From Pantoea piersonii (lineage in GTDB: Bacteria > Pseudomonadota > Gammaproteobacteria > Enterobacterales > Enterobacteriaceae): a stretch of DNA of 64,000 bases. Below the pieces are notes generated by a model. It ran no database searches. It was given only the letters and a program-made list of their open reading frames with translations, and was not told where the DNA came from. Both the position numbers and the translations under genes were made by a program. Below, in pieces: positions 34,864 through 43,625 of this stretch. The stretch lies in assembly GCF_003612015.1 (NCBI RefSeq), contig NZ_RARB01000005.1, forward strand, positions 248,001 to 312,000. Reading direction: 5' to 3'. The stretch's first letter is position 1. Every line of letters starts with the position of its first letter.

Positions 34864-34909
34864 TCCTGAAAATCGAATTATTCAGAACCGTACATCCCGA
34901 TTTTCAGGA
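34864..34909. promoter_or_regulatory. Perfect 12-bp inverted repeat, likely LysR operator
   Basis: TCCTGAAAATCG (34864-34875) and CGATTTTCAGGA (34898-34909) are perfect inverted copies separated by 22 bp, so their centres are 34 bp apart, near three helical turns. The element lies between the divergent LysR and CMD-operon genes, with the right arm abutting the LysR ribosome site. It is the obvious candidate binding site for the LysR protein. Confidence 0.75.
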
Positions 34910-34913
34910 CGCT

Positions 34914-35798
34914 ATGAACAAAATCCCGCTCTCTCTGGATATGGATGCGCTGCGCAGCTTCGTAGCGGGCATCGAATACGGCAGTTTCGCGCTGGCTGCC
35001 GAGCGGCTCTGCCGCTCAACTTCCGCCGTCAGCGCGCAGCTAAAAAAGCTGGAAATGCAGTGCGGCACCGGGCTGGTGGTGAAGCAAGGCCGCAAGCTCG
35101 CACTCACGCCCAGCGGCGAGATGTTGCTGAGCTATGCGCGCCGCCTGCTGGCGCTCAATGACGAAGCGCAGCGCGCCGTTCGCGGTGAAATGCTGCAAGG
35201 CGAACTGCGTATCGCTATGCAGGAGGATTTTGGGGAGTCTTTGATGCCAGGACTGTTGAGTCAGCTGACTCGTCAGCATCCGGGACTCAGCATCACCGCG
35301 CGCATTGACCGCAACCGCGCGCTGCGCCAGGCGGCGACAGAGAAACAGGTGGATATCGCGCTGCTGTGGCAGCCTGAAGAGGCGCTCGCGGAGAGTGAAT
35401 TTTTAGGAGAGTGTCCGCTGGTGTGGATCGCCTCGTCGCAGATGGAGGTAAAGGCGCTGCTGGCGAGCGGTGAACCTTTACCGCTGGTGATGTTTGATGC
35501 GCCCTGTCAGATGCGCACCCGCGCCATCGCCGCGCTGGATCGCGCCGGCATCGCGTGGCGCATCGTCTTTACCAGCCCGAGCCTCAGCGGTATCTGGGCG
35601 GCCGTTCAGGCTGGTCTGGGCATTACGCTGCGATCGCCCATCGGCCTGCCGCGTAATCTGCAGATCGTCGAGGCGCCTTTGCCTGCGGCGGGTCGTATCG
35701 GTATTACTTTGTGGCAAAACCACAGTCTGACTTCTGAAGCGCAACGCGTGCTGCACGATTCCGTTTACGCCGCGCTGGTTCCTTCGCTGCTGCGTTAA
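34914..35798 (+). CDS. LysR-family regulator of the CMD/tautomerase/DUF4865 operon
   Basis: A 294-residue LysR protein, started at ATG 34914 because upstream codons run through the inverted-repeat operator. AGGA lies just before. The helix-turn-helix is at about 10-65 (LDMDALRSFVAGIEYGSFALAAERL, core GSFALAAERLCRST). The effector domain has the GLGITLRSPIG segment near residue 245. Its position predicts control of the divergent operon, probably with negative autoregulation because the repeat touches its own translation start. The ligand is unknown. Confidence 0.88.
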   Translation: MNKIPLSLDMDALRSFVAGIEYGSFALAAERLCRSTSAVSAQLKKLEMQCGTGLVVKQGRKLALTPSGEMLLSYARRLLALNDEAQRAVRGEMLQGELRIAMQEDFGESLMPGLLSQLTRQHPGLSITARIDRNRALRQAATEKQVDIALLWQPEEALAESEFLGECPLVWIASSQMEVKALLASGEPLPLVMFDAPCQMRTRAIAALDRAGIAWRIVFTSPSLSGIWAAVQAGLGITLRSPIGLPRNLQIVEAPLPAAGRIGITLWQNHSLTSEAQRVLHDSVYAALVPSLLR

Positions 35799-36129
35799 AG
35801 TTTCCTTACGCAAACAATTTGGTTTAAATATGTTTCCCGCACGTAAGGTTAAGCCTTTTATATAACTTAACCTTTGCGCAGCAGTTTAATTTACGTAGTG
35901 ATAATTTTCAGCGGCTCTTTTGTTTATAACATCAACAAAAAGGGCGTTTAATTGCCTGTTTCTTCTTCGGTTACGCTTTTTTACCGTGGCTGAAAACCCG
36001 CTGAACGCTACGCCGTCACATCGCTTTAACACAGGCGTCATCAGGCTCGCGCATGCTTTCCCTGTTGGCGACGGCCTCAGAAACGATTGTTTTTAAATAA
36101 GCGCAAACAAATCTAAACAAAATAAAAGA
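35799..36129. other. Intergenic leader before the dat promoter
   Basis: AT-rich DNA with no credible ORF. A loose stem around 35930-35960 could be a terminator for the LysR gene. I see no defined operator. Confidence 0.35.
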
Positions 36130-36158
36130 TTGAGCCCGAATCGCAAAAGCTCTATATT
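36130..36158 (+). promoter_or_regulatory. Sigma-70 promoter of dat-ddc
   Basis: TTGAGC (36130-36135), a 17-bp spacer, and TATATT (36153-36158). Transcription would start near 36165, giving a leader of about 75 nt before the AGGAG site and the ATG at 36241. Confidence 0.65.
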
Positions 36159-36240
36159 GGCCGCGCCTAAAATCAGGTAACCCGTTTTTTTACATTTATT
36201 CAACTGCGGCACACGCGATTGCCTCGGTTGTAGGAGAGAT

Positions 36241-37623
36241 ATGATGACGGATAAAGTCCGTATTGATTCTTTAGATGCCACTTCAAACGCAAACAATGAA
36301 ACCTATTTGGCCCGTCAGGCTGAGTTCGAATCAAACGTCAGAAGTTATCCCCGCAAGTTACCGTTAGCGATTACCCAGGCTAAAGGCGTATGGATTACCG
36401 ACGCCGACAATAAAGAGTACCTCGACTGCCTGGCAGGCGCGGGTACGCTGGCGCTGGGTCATAATCATCCTGACGTATTGCAGAGCATCCAAAATGTCAT
36501 TACCAGCGGCTTGCCGTTACATACTCTCGATCTGACAACGCCGTTAAAAGATGCGTTCTCTGAATACCTGCTGTCGCTGCTGCCAGGTCAGGGTAAAGAG
36601 TACAAGCTGCAGTTTACCGGCCCGTCCGGCGCAGACGCCGTTGAAGCGGCGATCAAGCTGGCGAAAAAAGCGACCGGCCGTTCCGGCGTGATCGCTTTCT
36701 CTGGCGGTTACCACGGTATGACTCACGGCGCGCTCTCGGTAACGGGCAACCTGTCGCCGAAAGAAGCGGTAAACGGCATGATGCCGGAAGTGCAGTTTAT
36801 GCCTTATCCGCACCTCTACCGCTGCCCGCTGGGCATTGGCGGCGAAGCGGGCGTGAAAGCGCTGACCTACTACTTCGAAAACCTGATCAACGACGTTGAA
36901 AGCGGCGTGCGCAAACCTGCGGCGGTGATTCTGGAAGCCGTTCAGGGCGAAGGCGGCGTGAACCCGGCACCGGCCGAGTGGCTGCAGCGCATCCGCAAAG
37001 TGACCGAAGAACACGGCATTCTGCTGATCATCGACGAAGTGCAGGCGGGCTTCGCGCGTACCGGTAAGTTCTTCGCTTTCGAACACGCAGGCATTCAGCC
37101 CGATATCATCGTGATGTCTAAAGCTGTCGGCGGCGGCCTGCCGCTGGCCGTACTCGGCATTAAAAAGCAGTTCGACGCCTGGGCGCCCGGCCACCATACC
37201 GGTACGTTCCGCGGCAACCAGCTGGCGATGGCGACCGGCCTGACCACGCTGAAGATCCTTAAAGAGCAGAACATCGCGGATAAAGTGGCGCAGCAAGGCG
37301 AGTGGCTGAAAGGCAAACTGGCCGAAATGCAGAAGCGTTTCCCGGTTATCGGTCACGTCCGCGGTCTGGGTCTGATGATCGGTATTGAGATCGTTAAGCC
37401 GAACGAAGCCAAAGATCAGCTGGGCTGCTATCCGGCAGATGGCGACCTCTCTGCGCTGCTGCAGAAGAAATGCTTCGAATCTGGTCTGATCCTTGAGCGC
37501 GGTGGTCGTCACGGCTGCGTGCTGCGTCTGCTGCCTTCCCTGCTGATTACCAATCAGGAGCTGGAAGTGTTCCTCGACAAGTTCGAGCAGGCGCTGCTGG
37601 CCGCTGGCGTTCAGCCGGTTTAA
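36241..37623 (+). CDS. dat: L-2,4-diaminobutyrate:2-oxoglutarate aminotransferase
   Basis: A 460-residue class-III PLP aminotransferase. It makes L-2,4-diaminobutyrate from aspartate semialdehyde and glutamate. Visible signatures are [44 protein letters not shown], the cofactor Asp in [15 protein letters not shown], the Schiff-base Lys in [13 protein letters not shown], and [11 protein letters not shown]. Length and motifs fit the Dat family that pairs with Ddc. AGGAG is present before the ATG. The gene uses a narrow set of favoured codons, suggesting high expression. The decarboxylase gene follows after 16 nt. Confidence 0.92.
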   Translation: MMTDKVRIDSLDATSNANNETYLARQAEFESNVRSYPRKLPLAITQAKGVWITDADNKEYLDCLAGAGTLALGHNHPDVLQSIQNVITSGLPLHTLDLTTPLKDAFSEYLLSLLPGQGKEYKLQFTGPSGADAVEAAIKLAKKATGRSGVIAFSGGYHGMTHGALSVTGNLSPKEAVNGMMPEVQFMPYPHLYRCPLGIGGEAGVKALTYYFENLINDVESGVRKPAAVILEAVQGEGGVNPAPAEWLQRIRKVTEEHGILLIIDEVQAGFARTGKFFAFEHAGIQPDIIVMSKAVGGGLPLAVLGIKKQFDAWAPGHHTGTFRGNQLAMATGLTTLKILKEQNIADKVAQQGEWLKGKLAEMQKRFPVIGHVRGLGLMIGIEIVKPNEAKDQLGCYPADGDLSALLQKKCFESGLILERGGRHGCVLRLLPSLLITNQELEVFLDKFEQALLAAGVQPV

Positions 37624-37639
37624 GTGGAGCGGGATTAAA

Positions 37640-39106
37640 ATGTCTGAATTAAATCCGATCCTCGCGGGTTCGGCGCAGAGCATCGAAGCCTACCAGCAGG
37701 TGATTGAGCAGAGCAGCAAAGCGGTCGTCGAGTGGCTGAAGCAGCCTGAGATGTATCAGGGTAAAACCGTCGCTGAACTGCGTGAGCGTATCGCGCTGGA
37801 CTTCAACCCGACCGGCCTGGGCAACCAGGCCGCCATCGAGCGCGCGGTCGAGTTCTTCCTGAAAGACAGCCTGGCGGTACATCATCCGCAGTGCGTGGCG
37901 CACCTGCACTGCCCGAGCCTGGTTGTCAGCCAGGCGGCGGAAGTGCTGATCAACGCCACCAACCAGAGCATGGACTCCTGGGACCAGAGCCCGTCGGCCA
38001 CCATCATTGAGATGAAGCTGATCGAGTGGCTGCGCGCCCAGGTCGGCTATGAAGCGGGCGATGCGGGCGTGTTCACCAGCGGCGGCACCCAGAGCAACCT
38101 GATGGGCCTGATGCTGGCGCGCGACGCCTTTTTCGCGCGTCAGGGCCACTCTGTGCAGCAGGATGGCCTGGTTGGCGACCTGCGCAAGCTGAAGGTGTTC
38201 TGTTCCGAAAACGCCCACTTCTCCGTACAGAAGAATATGGCGCTGCTCGGCCTGGGTTACCAGTGCGTCACCCAGGTGAAAACTGACGAATACGCCCGTA
38301 TGGACGTCACCGATCTGGCGGAAAAAATCGCCCAGGCGAAAGCCAACGGCGAACAGATCCTGGCGATTGTCGCCACCGCAGGCACCACCGATGCCGGCGC
38401 GATCGACCCGCTGCGTGACATCGCCGCGCTGGCGGCCCAGAATAATATCTGGGTACACGTCGATGCGGCCTGGGGCGGCGCGCTGCTGCTGTCGGAAAAA
38501 TACCGTGACTATCTGGACGGCCTCGAGCTGGTGGACTCCGTTACGCTCGACTTCCACAAGCAGTATTTCCAGACCATTAGCTGCGGCGCGTTCCTGCTGA
38601 AAGATGCGGCGAACTACGAGCTGATGCGCTATCAGGCTGCCTACCTCAACTCTGAGTTCGACGAAGAGGCGGGCGTGCCGAACCTGGTTTCTAAATCTCT
38701 GCAGACCACGCGCCGTTTCGACGCGCTGAAACTGTGGATGGGTCTGGAAGCGCTGGGACAGAAGCAGTACGCGGCGATCATCGATCACGGCGTTACGCTG
38801 GCACAGCAGGTCGCGAAATATATCAGCGCGCATCCGCTGCTGGAGCTGGTAATGAAGCCGCAGCTGGCGAGCGTGCTGTTCCGCTTCCACCCGGAAACGG
38901 GCTGCCGCGATCTCGCCGAAACCGCGCTGCTTAACCAGCGTATCGGCGACGCGCTGCTGGAATCGGGCCGCGCCAACGTTGGCGTCACCGAGCACAACGG
39001 CGTAACCTGCCTGAAGCTGACGCTGCTTAACCCGACCGTGACGCTGGAGGATGTTAAAGTCCTGCTGGCGCTGGTGGAGAAAACCGCGAAGCCGCTGGTG
39101 GGCTAA
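37640..39106 (+). CDS. ddc: L-2,4-diaminobutyrate decarboxylase
   Basis: A 488-residue group-II PLP decarboxylase with TSGGTQSNLMGL, the cofactor Asp in HVDAAWGG and the Lys in DFHKQYFQ. It converts L-2,4-diaminobutyrate to 1,3-diaminopropane plus CO2. With dat it forms the two-step route from aspartate semialdehyde to 1,3-diaminopropane, a polyamine that can be free or enter siderophores such as rhizobactin or acinetobactin-like compounds. No siderophore genes are next door, so the free polyamine is the simplest product. A strong terminator follows. Confidence 0.92.
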   Translation: MSELNPILAGSAQSIEAYQQVIEQSSKAVVEWLKQPEMYQGKTVAELRERIALDFNPTGLGNQAAIERAVEFFLKDSLAVHHPQCVAHLHCPSLVVSQAAEVLINATNQSMDSWDQSPSATIIEMKLIEWLRAQVGYEAGDAGVFTSGGTQSNLMGLMLARDAFFARQGHSVQQDGLVGDLRKLKVFCSENAHFSVQKNMALLGLGYQCVTQVKTDEYARMDVTDLAEKIAQAKANGEQILAIVATAGTTDAGAIDPLRDIAALAAQNNIWVHVDAAWGGALLLSEKYRDYLDGLELVDSVTLDFHKQYFQTISCGAFLLKDAANYELMRYQAAYLNSEFDEEAGVPNLVSKSLQTTRRFDALKLWMGLEALGQKQYAAIIDHGVTLAQQVAKYISAHPLLELVMKPQLASVLFRFHPETGCRDLAETALLNQRIGDALLESGRANVGVTEHNGVTCLKLTLLNPTVTLEDVKVLLALVEKTAKPLVG

Positions 39107-39125
39107 CCGCCAGACGCTGAAAGCG

Positions 39126-39156
39126 AAAGCCGGTAATGAAAATTACCGGCTTTTTT
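39126..39156 (+). terminator. Intrinsic terminator of dat-ddc
   Basis: AAAGCCGGTAAT-GAAA-ATTACCGGCTTT is a perfect 12-bp stem with a GAAA tetraloop, followed by TTTTTT. The A-rich left flank may also serve the convergent UbiD-type gene. Confidence 0.9.
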
Positions 39157-39168
39157 ATTGCCCCGGGT

Positions 39169-40725
39169 TTACTCCTTCGGCTTACCGAACAGCTCAGGCG
39201 CCCATAAACTGGGATCGACCTCTTTAAACTGCGCGCGGATAAAGTGCTCTTTCAGGTGATAAGGCACCGTGCAGTCGAAGATAGTTTTGCTGGTGGTACC
39301 TTTTGCCGTCAGGCGCGGATCGTAGAACGGCTGCTGCGACGGATCGAGAACATGGCCCGCGACGCCCGGCACAAACAGGGTATCGAGATCGCCAACATAG
39401 CGCGTCTGCATCGCCCAGAGCACGTCATCGGTGTCGAAGAGATCGACATCCTCATCCACCAGAATCACGTTTTTTAACTCTCGATAGACCGCCAGCGCAA
39501 TCAGCGCCGCCTGCCGCGTCATGCCGTCATCCCCTGCGTTGCGTTTTTGCACCTGCAGTACCGCCAGGAACTTCCCGCCGCCTGCGCTATGGGCATAGAC
39601 GTTTTTCACCAGTCCCGGCAGCGCGTCTTCGCATTCAATATGGATGCTCGCCTCGGTGGGGATCCCCGCCAGGCTGACGTGCTCTTCGCCCGGCCCTACC
39701 AGCGTTTGCAGGATGGGGTTGCGCCGCGTGGTGATCGCCTTCACTTTGATAACCGGCAGCGCGGGATTGGCTTCGCCGGTGTAGCCGGGGAATTCCGGCA
39801 TCGCCTTGCCGGTATGACTGTTTTGATCCTCTTTAACGCGCACGCCCGGCAGGATCTCCCCTTCAATCACCACCTCAGCGCGCGCAATCGCCCGCTGATT
39901 AACGCTCAGACACTCTACCAACTCCACCGGCTTGCCGCGCAGGCCGCCCGCTACGCACAGCTCGTTGAAACCGAACGGTGTGGTCGGCGCTTCGAACTCC
40001 GCGCCGATGTAGATAGCCGGATCGAGCCCCATATTGATCGACACCGGCAGCGGTTTGCCTGCCGCCTCCGCTTTCTGACGGAAAGCGTCGATATGACGCC
40101 CCGGCGCGAAGAAAATAGAGAGCTCATCTTTGCTCTGTACGCAGAGGCGATGAATGGTGACGTCTGCGTTATCGCGATCGTCAGGATCGCTGCCGAGCAC
40201 TAGCCCCAGGCAGAAAAAGGGGCCAGCGTCTTCGCTGGTATTGGTTGGCGCGGGCAGGATCTTGCGCAGATCGAAACCCGCATCGTCGGCACGATAAACC
40301 ACCTCCTGACAGGGCGCCTGGGCTTTATCGACCATCACCGGCGGCGTCACGTTCTTACGCGCTTCCGCCATCTGTATACCCAGTTCGCGCACCGGCGCGC
40401 CCAGCAGCGCGCTGACACGCTCGCGGCTCGCCATCAATCCCACCAGTACACGCGCGTCGGGAAAGCCTTTAATCTTATTGAACGTCATCGCCGGGCCGAT
40501 GCGCGTCGGGCGCATCACGGTACCGCCTGCGCCGATATAGCGATAAACGCCCGCCAGTTCAGCGTTCGGATCGACCTCGCGATCGGTTTCAATGTAGTGA
40601 CCCGGCAGGGTTTTAAGCAGTTCAATAGCGGAGCGCAGATCGTTAACCGGCGGAACATGCCAGCCCTGCGGATGCGATTCGCCGGGTTTGACCAGCCGCC
40701 AGGTGGCGGGTTTTTTCTGTGGCAT
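39169..40725 (-). CDS. UbiD-family prenylated-FMN decarboxylase (gallate/hydroxybenzoate decarboxylase-like)
   Basis: A 518-residue UbiD-family protein. Recognisable blocks are the N-terminal YRYIGAGGTVMRPTRIGPAMTF, the middle VTIHRLCVQ and INMGLDPAIYIGA, and VELVECLSVNQRAIARAEVVIEGE. The Glu/Arg residues of the last block belong to the prFMN catalytic site. Length and style are closer to gallate decarboxylase LpdC and phenolic-acid decarboxylases than to ubiquinone UbiD. The enzyme needs prFMN from a UbiX-type prenyltransferase; no ubiX-like gene is beside it. AAGGAG precedes the ATG. It is 12 nt downstream of an SRPBCC gene and surely co-transcribed with it. Confidence 0.82.
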   Translation of the reverse strand: MPQKKPATWRLVKPGESHPQGWHVPPVNDLRSAIELLKTLPGHYIETDREVDPNAELAGVYRYIGAGGTVMRPTRIGPAMTFNKIKGFPDARVLVGLMASRERVSALLGAPVRELGIQMAEARKNVTPPVMVDKAQAPCQEVVYRADDAGFDLRKILPAPTNTSEDAGPFFCLGLVLGSDPDDRDNADVTIHRLCVQSKDELSIFFAPGRHIDAFRQKAEAAGKPLPVSINMGLDPAIYIGAEFEAPTTPFGFNELCVAGGLRGKPVELVECLSVNQRAIARAEVVIEGEILPGVRVKEDQNSHTGKAMPEFPGYTGEANPALPVIKVKAITTRRNPILQTLVGPGEEHVSLAGIPTEASIHIECEDALPGLVKNVYAHSAGGGKFLAVLQVQKRNAGDDGMTRQAALIALAVYRELKNVILVDEDVDLFDTDDVLWAMQTRYVGDLDTLFVPGVAGHVLDPSQQPFYDPRLTAKGTTSKTIFDCTVPYHLKEHFIRAQFKEVDPSLWAPELFGKPKE

Positions 40726-40737
40726 AGCAGCTTCTCC

Positions 40738-41139
40738 TTAAGCGGTTTCCAGATACGTTTTCAGCTGAAACAGCACTTCTCCCCAGTAGGTGTTGCAAAA
40801 CGGCAGGTGCGGATCGTCCACGGCCCATTCGCCATGCGTGAGCGCAACCAGCGTGCGGCCATCCTCAAGATCGGAGAGCTGAAAAGAGAGGGTTTTCCCG
40901 GCGTGGCTGTCGGTTTCAATCAGCGAGGTCTGAACAATGCGTTTGTCTTGCTCAAGCGTCTCTGTACGCCAGCTAAAGTGGGTTTCCGGTTTCGGCCGCA
41001 GCGTCAGGATTTTACCTGCGGCAATTTCCCCTTCGATTTCACCTGCATGCCAGGCGGCCATCTGTTCGATATCGGTCAGTGCGGAGAACACCGCCGGGCG
41101 CGGCGCGGCGATCTTAATCGCATGATGAAGCGTGATCAT
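40738..41139 (-). CDS. SRPBCC (START/Bet v1-like) protein
   Basis: A 133-residue protein of the SRPBCC/AHSA1-like fold, started at ATG 41139 with GAGG six bases upstream; an upstream in-frame ATG at 41187 has no site. Typical pattern: ITLHHAIKIAAPRPAVFSALTD at the N-terminus, then MAAWH, and LVALTHGEWAV later. Such proteins bind hydrophobic ligands in a deep cavity. Its coupling to the UbiD-type decarboxylase suggests binding or shuttling of an aromatic acid. That is inference. Confidence 0.75.
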   Translation of the reverse strand: MITLHHAIKIAAPRPAVFSALTDIEQMAAWHAGEIEGEIAAGKILTLRPKPETHFSWRTETLEQDKRIVQTSLIETDSHAGKTLSFQLSDLEDGRTLVALTHGEWAVDDPHLPFCNTYWGEVLFQLKTYLETA

Positions 41140-41293
41140 AATAACCTCGCAGGATGAGGCCCTGGCGGGCCGGTAAGCAGGGAGCACAACTGATGAAAGT
41201 ATAGGCAGGTCATCAGCCGCGTCCGTCAGAGTTACGTTTTGATATGTAACAAAATTCCTGATGTACGCTTACCGGCTTATTCACCTGGAATGA

Positions 41294-42037
41294 TCAGCGT
41301 CTTACAGCGAAAGCGGTTCCTCTCACTTTCATCAGGGTCAGCGCCATAGAGGCCAGCGCCAGCAGAATAAGGATCGCGCCCAGCGCAGCCATGGCGTGAA
41401 ACCCCGCCAGCCGAAACAGCCAGAGCCCGGCGATGCCGCCGCCCAGAAACGAAAAGATCGTCGTCAGATGCGTTTTTAACTGCTTCTTTTGCGCATGCGC
41501 GTTTTTCGACGGATCGCGTCGCAGCATGGCGCTGAGCACAGACGCCAGCGAGATGCCCGCATCGGTCAGGGTGCCGGTAATGTGAGTGGCGCGCACGCGC
41601 CCGTTAGATAATTGCGTCGAAGTGGCGTTATGTACGCCCATCAGAAAACCCAGCAGCACCAGTATTTCCCGGTTATTGCCGGAGGAGTAGAAAAAGATTT
41701 CGAACAGCGACAGAGACAGCAGCGCAACGCCTTCCACCGTCAGCACCTGACAAAATATGGTGCGCAGATTGTGTTTAAGGCCAGCGATAACCGCCAGTCG
41801 CGCCGTTACCGCACCCGCGACAAAGGCAAGCAACAGGCAGCCGAGAAAAGTAAGGTCGCGCAGATCGCTGTTATTCACTTCGCTGGAGAGCTGCGACGTA
41901 TTGCCCGACATATGTGAAGGAAAAAAACCAAATGCGCCCAACGCCATGGCATTCAGCAAACCGGCCGCCGTCGCCAGCCAGACAGCAAGATAACGGTCTT
42001 CAGTATGCGATCGCTCTCGCTTCATTTTTATTAACAT
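41294..42037 (-). CDS. DUF1275 (YoaK-family) membrane protein
   Basis: A 247-residue integral membrane protein with about six helices and the DUF1275 signature: GAFGFFPSHMSGNTSQLS near residue 35 and GVHNATSTQLSNGRVRATHITGTLTD near 135-160. Function is unknown for the family; transport has been suggested. It lies downstream of narI on the same strand with a 220-bp gap and hairpin between, so it is probably separate. Confidence 0.82.
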   Translation of the reverse strand: MLIKMKRERSHTEDRYLAVWLATAAGLLNAMALGAFGFFPSHMSGNTSQLSSEVNNSDLRDLTFLGCLLLAFVAGAVTARLAVIAGLKHNLRTIFCQVLTVEGVALLSLSLFEIFFYSSGNNREILVLLGFLMGVHNATSTQLSNGRVRATHITGTLTDAGISLASVLSAMLRRDPSKNAHAQKKQLKTHLTTIFSFLGGGIAGLWLFRLAGFHAMAALGAILILLALASMALTLMKVRGTAFAVRR

Positions 42038-42220
42038 GCACGCTTCACCTTTTATTAATGCCTGAGATTAAGCGTAGGGAGGGAAGCGATCCTTGTCGCA
42101 GCGTGAAACTAAAAGGAGTGAATAAAAACGTTAGTTAACTTCAATAAAACGGCGTTATCTCAGTTACTGTAAAGGCGCGACAGCGTTAAGAAAAAGTCAA
42201 TCAGCGGCGGGAGCAATAGT

Positions 42221-42246
42221 GCGCCAGCCGCAGGAATGGCTGGCGC
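42221..42246. other. Hairpin downstream of narI
   Basis: GCGCCAGCC, an 8-base loop, and GGCTGGCGC form a perfect 9-bp stem 12 bp beyond the narI stop. No T-run follows on the minus strand, so it may stabilise the mRNA 3' end or act as an inefficient terminator. Confidence 0.45.
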
Positions 42247-42258
42247 TGAGGGTAACGC

Positions 42259-42936
42259 TTAGCGGCGGGCTCTTACCACCTGATACCGACGCGTGAGGTA
42301 TTCCACCGGCGCGCTCCAGACGTGAACCAGACGCGTGAAGGGAAACACCAGGAAGATCGTCATACCGAGGATCAGGTGTACGCGGTAAATCCACTCTACC
42401 CCATCCAGCCAGTGCGAGGCGTTGCCCTGGAAGGTCACGATCGCCTGCGCCCAGCCGACCAGCTTCATCATGCCCACGCCGTCGAGATGCTGCATGGAGA
42501 AGAGGATCGAGGTCAGGCCCAGCGTGCACTGCACCACCAGAATACCGATGATGACGATATCGGCGCGTGTTGAGGTGGCGCGGATGCGCGGGTTAAGCAG
42601 ACGACGTTTCAGCAGCAGGAAACCGCCCACCAGCGTCATGATGCCGAAGACGCCGCCTGCGCCCATGGCGATTTTCTGCTTGGTGGCGATAGCGAGGAAC
42701 GGCTCATACATCCAGTGCGGCGTCAGCAGGCCAAACAGGTGGCCGAAGAAGATGCCAAGAATGCCGATATGAAATACGTTCGAGGCGAAGCGCATGCCCT
42801 TTTTATCCAGCATCTGGCTGGATGAGGCGCGCCAGGTGTACTGACCGTAGTCATAACGCAGCCAGCTTCCGACAAGGAAGATGGTGCCGCACAGATAAGG
42901 GTAAATATCAAAGAACAACACATTTAAATAGTGCAT
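42259..42936 (-). CDS. narI: Respiratory nitrate reductase A gamma subunit (cytochrome b)
   Basis: A 225-residue, five-helix membrane protein that anchors NarGH to the inner membrane and passes electrons from quinol through two b-type haems. Haem-ligand His residues are visible in [17 protein letters not shown] and near the C-terminus in RVHLILGMT and [10 protein letters not shown]. The length matches E. coli NarI. The start overlaps the narJ stop by one base, so the genes are translationally coupled. Confidence 0.97.
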   Translation of the reverse strand: MHYLNVLFFDIYPYLCGTIFLVGSWLRYDYGQYTWRASSSQMLDKKGMRFASNVFHIGILGIFFGHLFGLLTPHWMYEPFLAIATKQKIAMGAGGVFGIMTLVGGFLLLKRRLLNPRIRATSTRADIVIIGILVVQCTLGLTSILFSMQHLDGVGMMKLVGWAQAIVTFQGNASHWLDGVEWIYRVHLILGMTIFLVFPFTRLVHVWSAPVEYLTRRYQVVRARR

Positions 42937-43625
42937 CAGGCTGTTCCTCCAGCGGAGAGATCAAGATATTGCGGCGCGGTTTCGTCGCGAAAGCGCCGCT
43001 GATGTTGCTGTTGCGCCGAGCTGTCGCAGGCGTTGTTATCGATAAACTTCACCTGCTCCTCTTCCCAGACCGCATCCATCGCGGCGGGCGTATCGTCACG
43101 CGTCTCGCTGGCGACCTGAGCCGCCACGCTTTCGCTGCTCAGCGGGCTGTTCGCCACCTTCAGCAGCGTATCGAATAAGGCGCTGAAGTCGCTGCCGCGC
43201 TCTTTCAGGCGCCCGCCGATCAGCGCCAGGATTGGCGCGACATCCAGCAGTCCCTGCTGCGCCTCAGCCTCCGGCTGCAGGCTGAGATACTCCAGATAGA
43301 GCGGCAGGTAATCCGGCAGTTCGCGGCAGTCCAGCTCCAGTCCGGCGCGCTCATACTGCGCCATCAGATCGACCATCGCCTGACCGCGATCGCGCGACTC
43401 TGCATGCACATGCTCAAACAGCAGCAGCGAGGTTGCGCGGCCGCGTTCGAACAGCGCGCACCATTCCGCCTGCATATCCAGCGGCGGCGTGGCGAAGTAG
43501 CGGTCAATAAAGGGCAGCAGCGCCGGATCCTGCGCGCTGACCGGTTCGCGAACGTCGTCCTGCAACGGCCAGAGCGCCTCGTCGGGATACTCCAGCAGCA
43601 GGGCGACAACTTTAATCAGCACCAT
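42936..43625 (-). CDS. narJ: Nitrate reductase molybdenum-cofactor assembly chaperone
   Basis: A 229-residue chaperone of the TorD/NarJ family that binds the NarG N-terminus and is needed for cofactor insertion, without being part of the final enzyme. The family block [22 protein letters not shown] (core [16 protein letters not shown]) is intact, as is [14 protein letters not shown]. It overlaps narH and narI by one base on each side. Confidence 0.96.
   Translation of the reverse strand: MVLIKVVALLLEYPDEALWPLQDDVREPVSAQDPALLPFIDRYFATPPLDMQAEWCALFERGRATSLLLFEHVHAESRDRGQAMVDLMAQYERAGLELDCRELPDYLPLYLEYLSLQPEAEAQQGLLDVAPILALIGGRLKERGSDFSALFDTLLKVANSPLSSESVAAQVASETRDDTPAAMDAVWEEEQVKFIDNNACDSSAQQQHQRRFRDETAPQYLDLSAGGTA

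Noticed and set aside
34803-34913. 37-codon N-terminal extension of the LysR gene
   Set aside because: It runs through the inverted-repeat operator and is not LysR-like; the helix-turn-helix starts normally from ATG 34914.
37649-38995. 448-aa minus-strand frame opposite ddc
   Set aside because: Antisense shadow of a strongly codon-biased gene; no motif or ribosome site.
42197-42529. 110-aa minus-strand frame overlapping the narI end
   Set aside because: Alternative frame inside narI and its 3' flank; low-complexity product.
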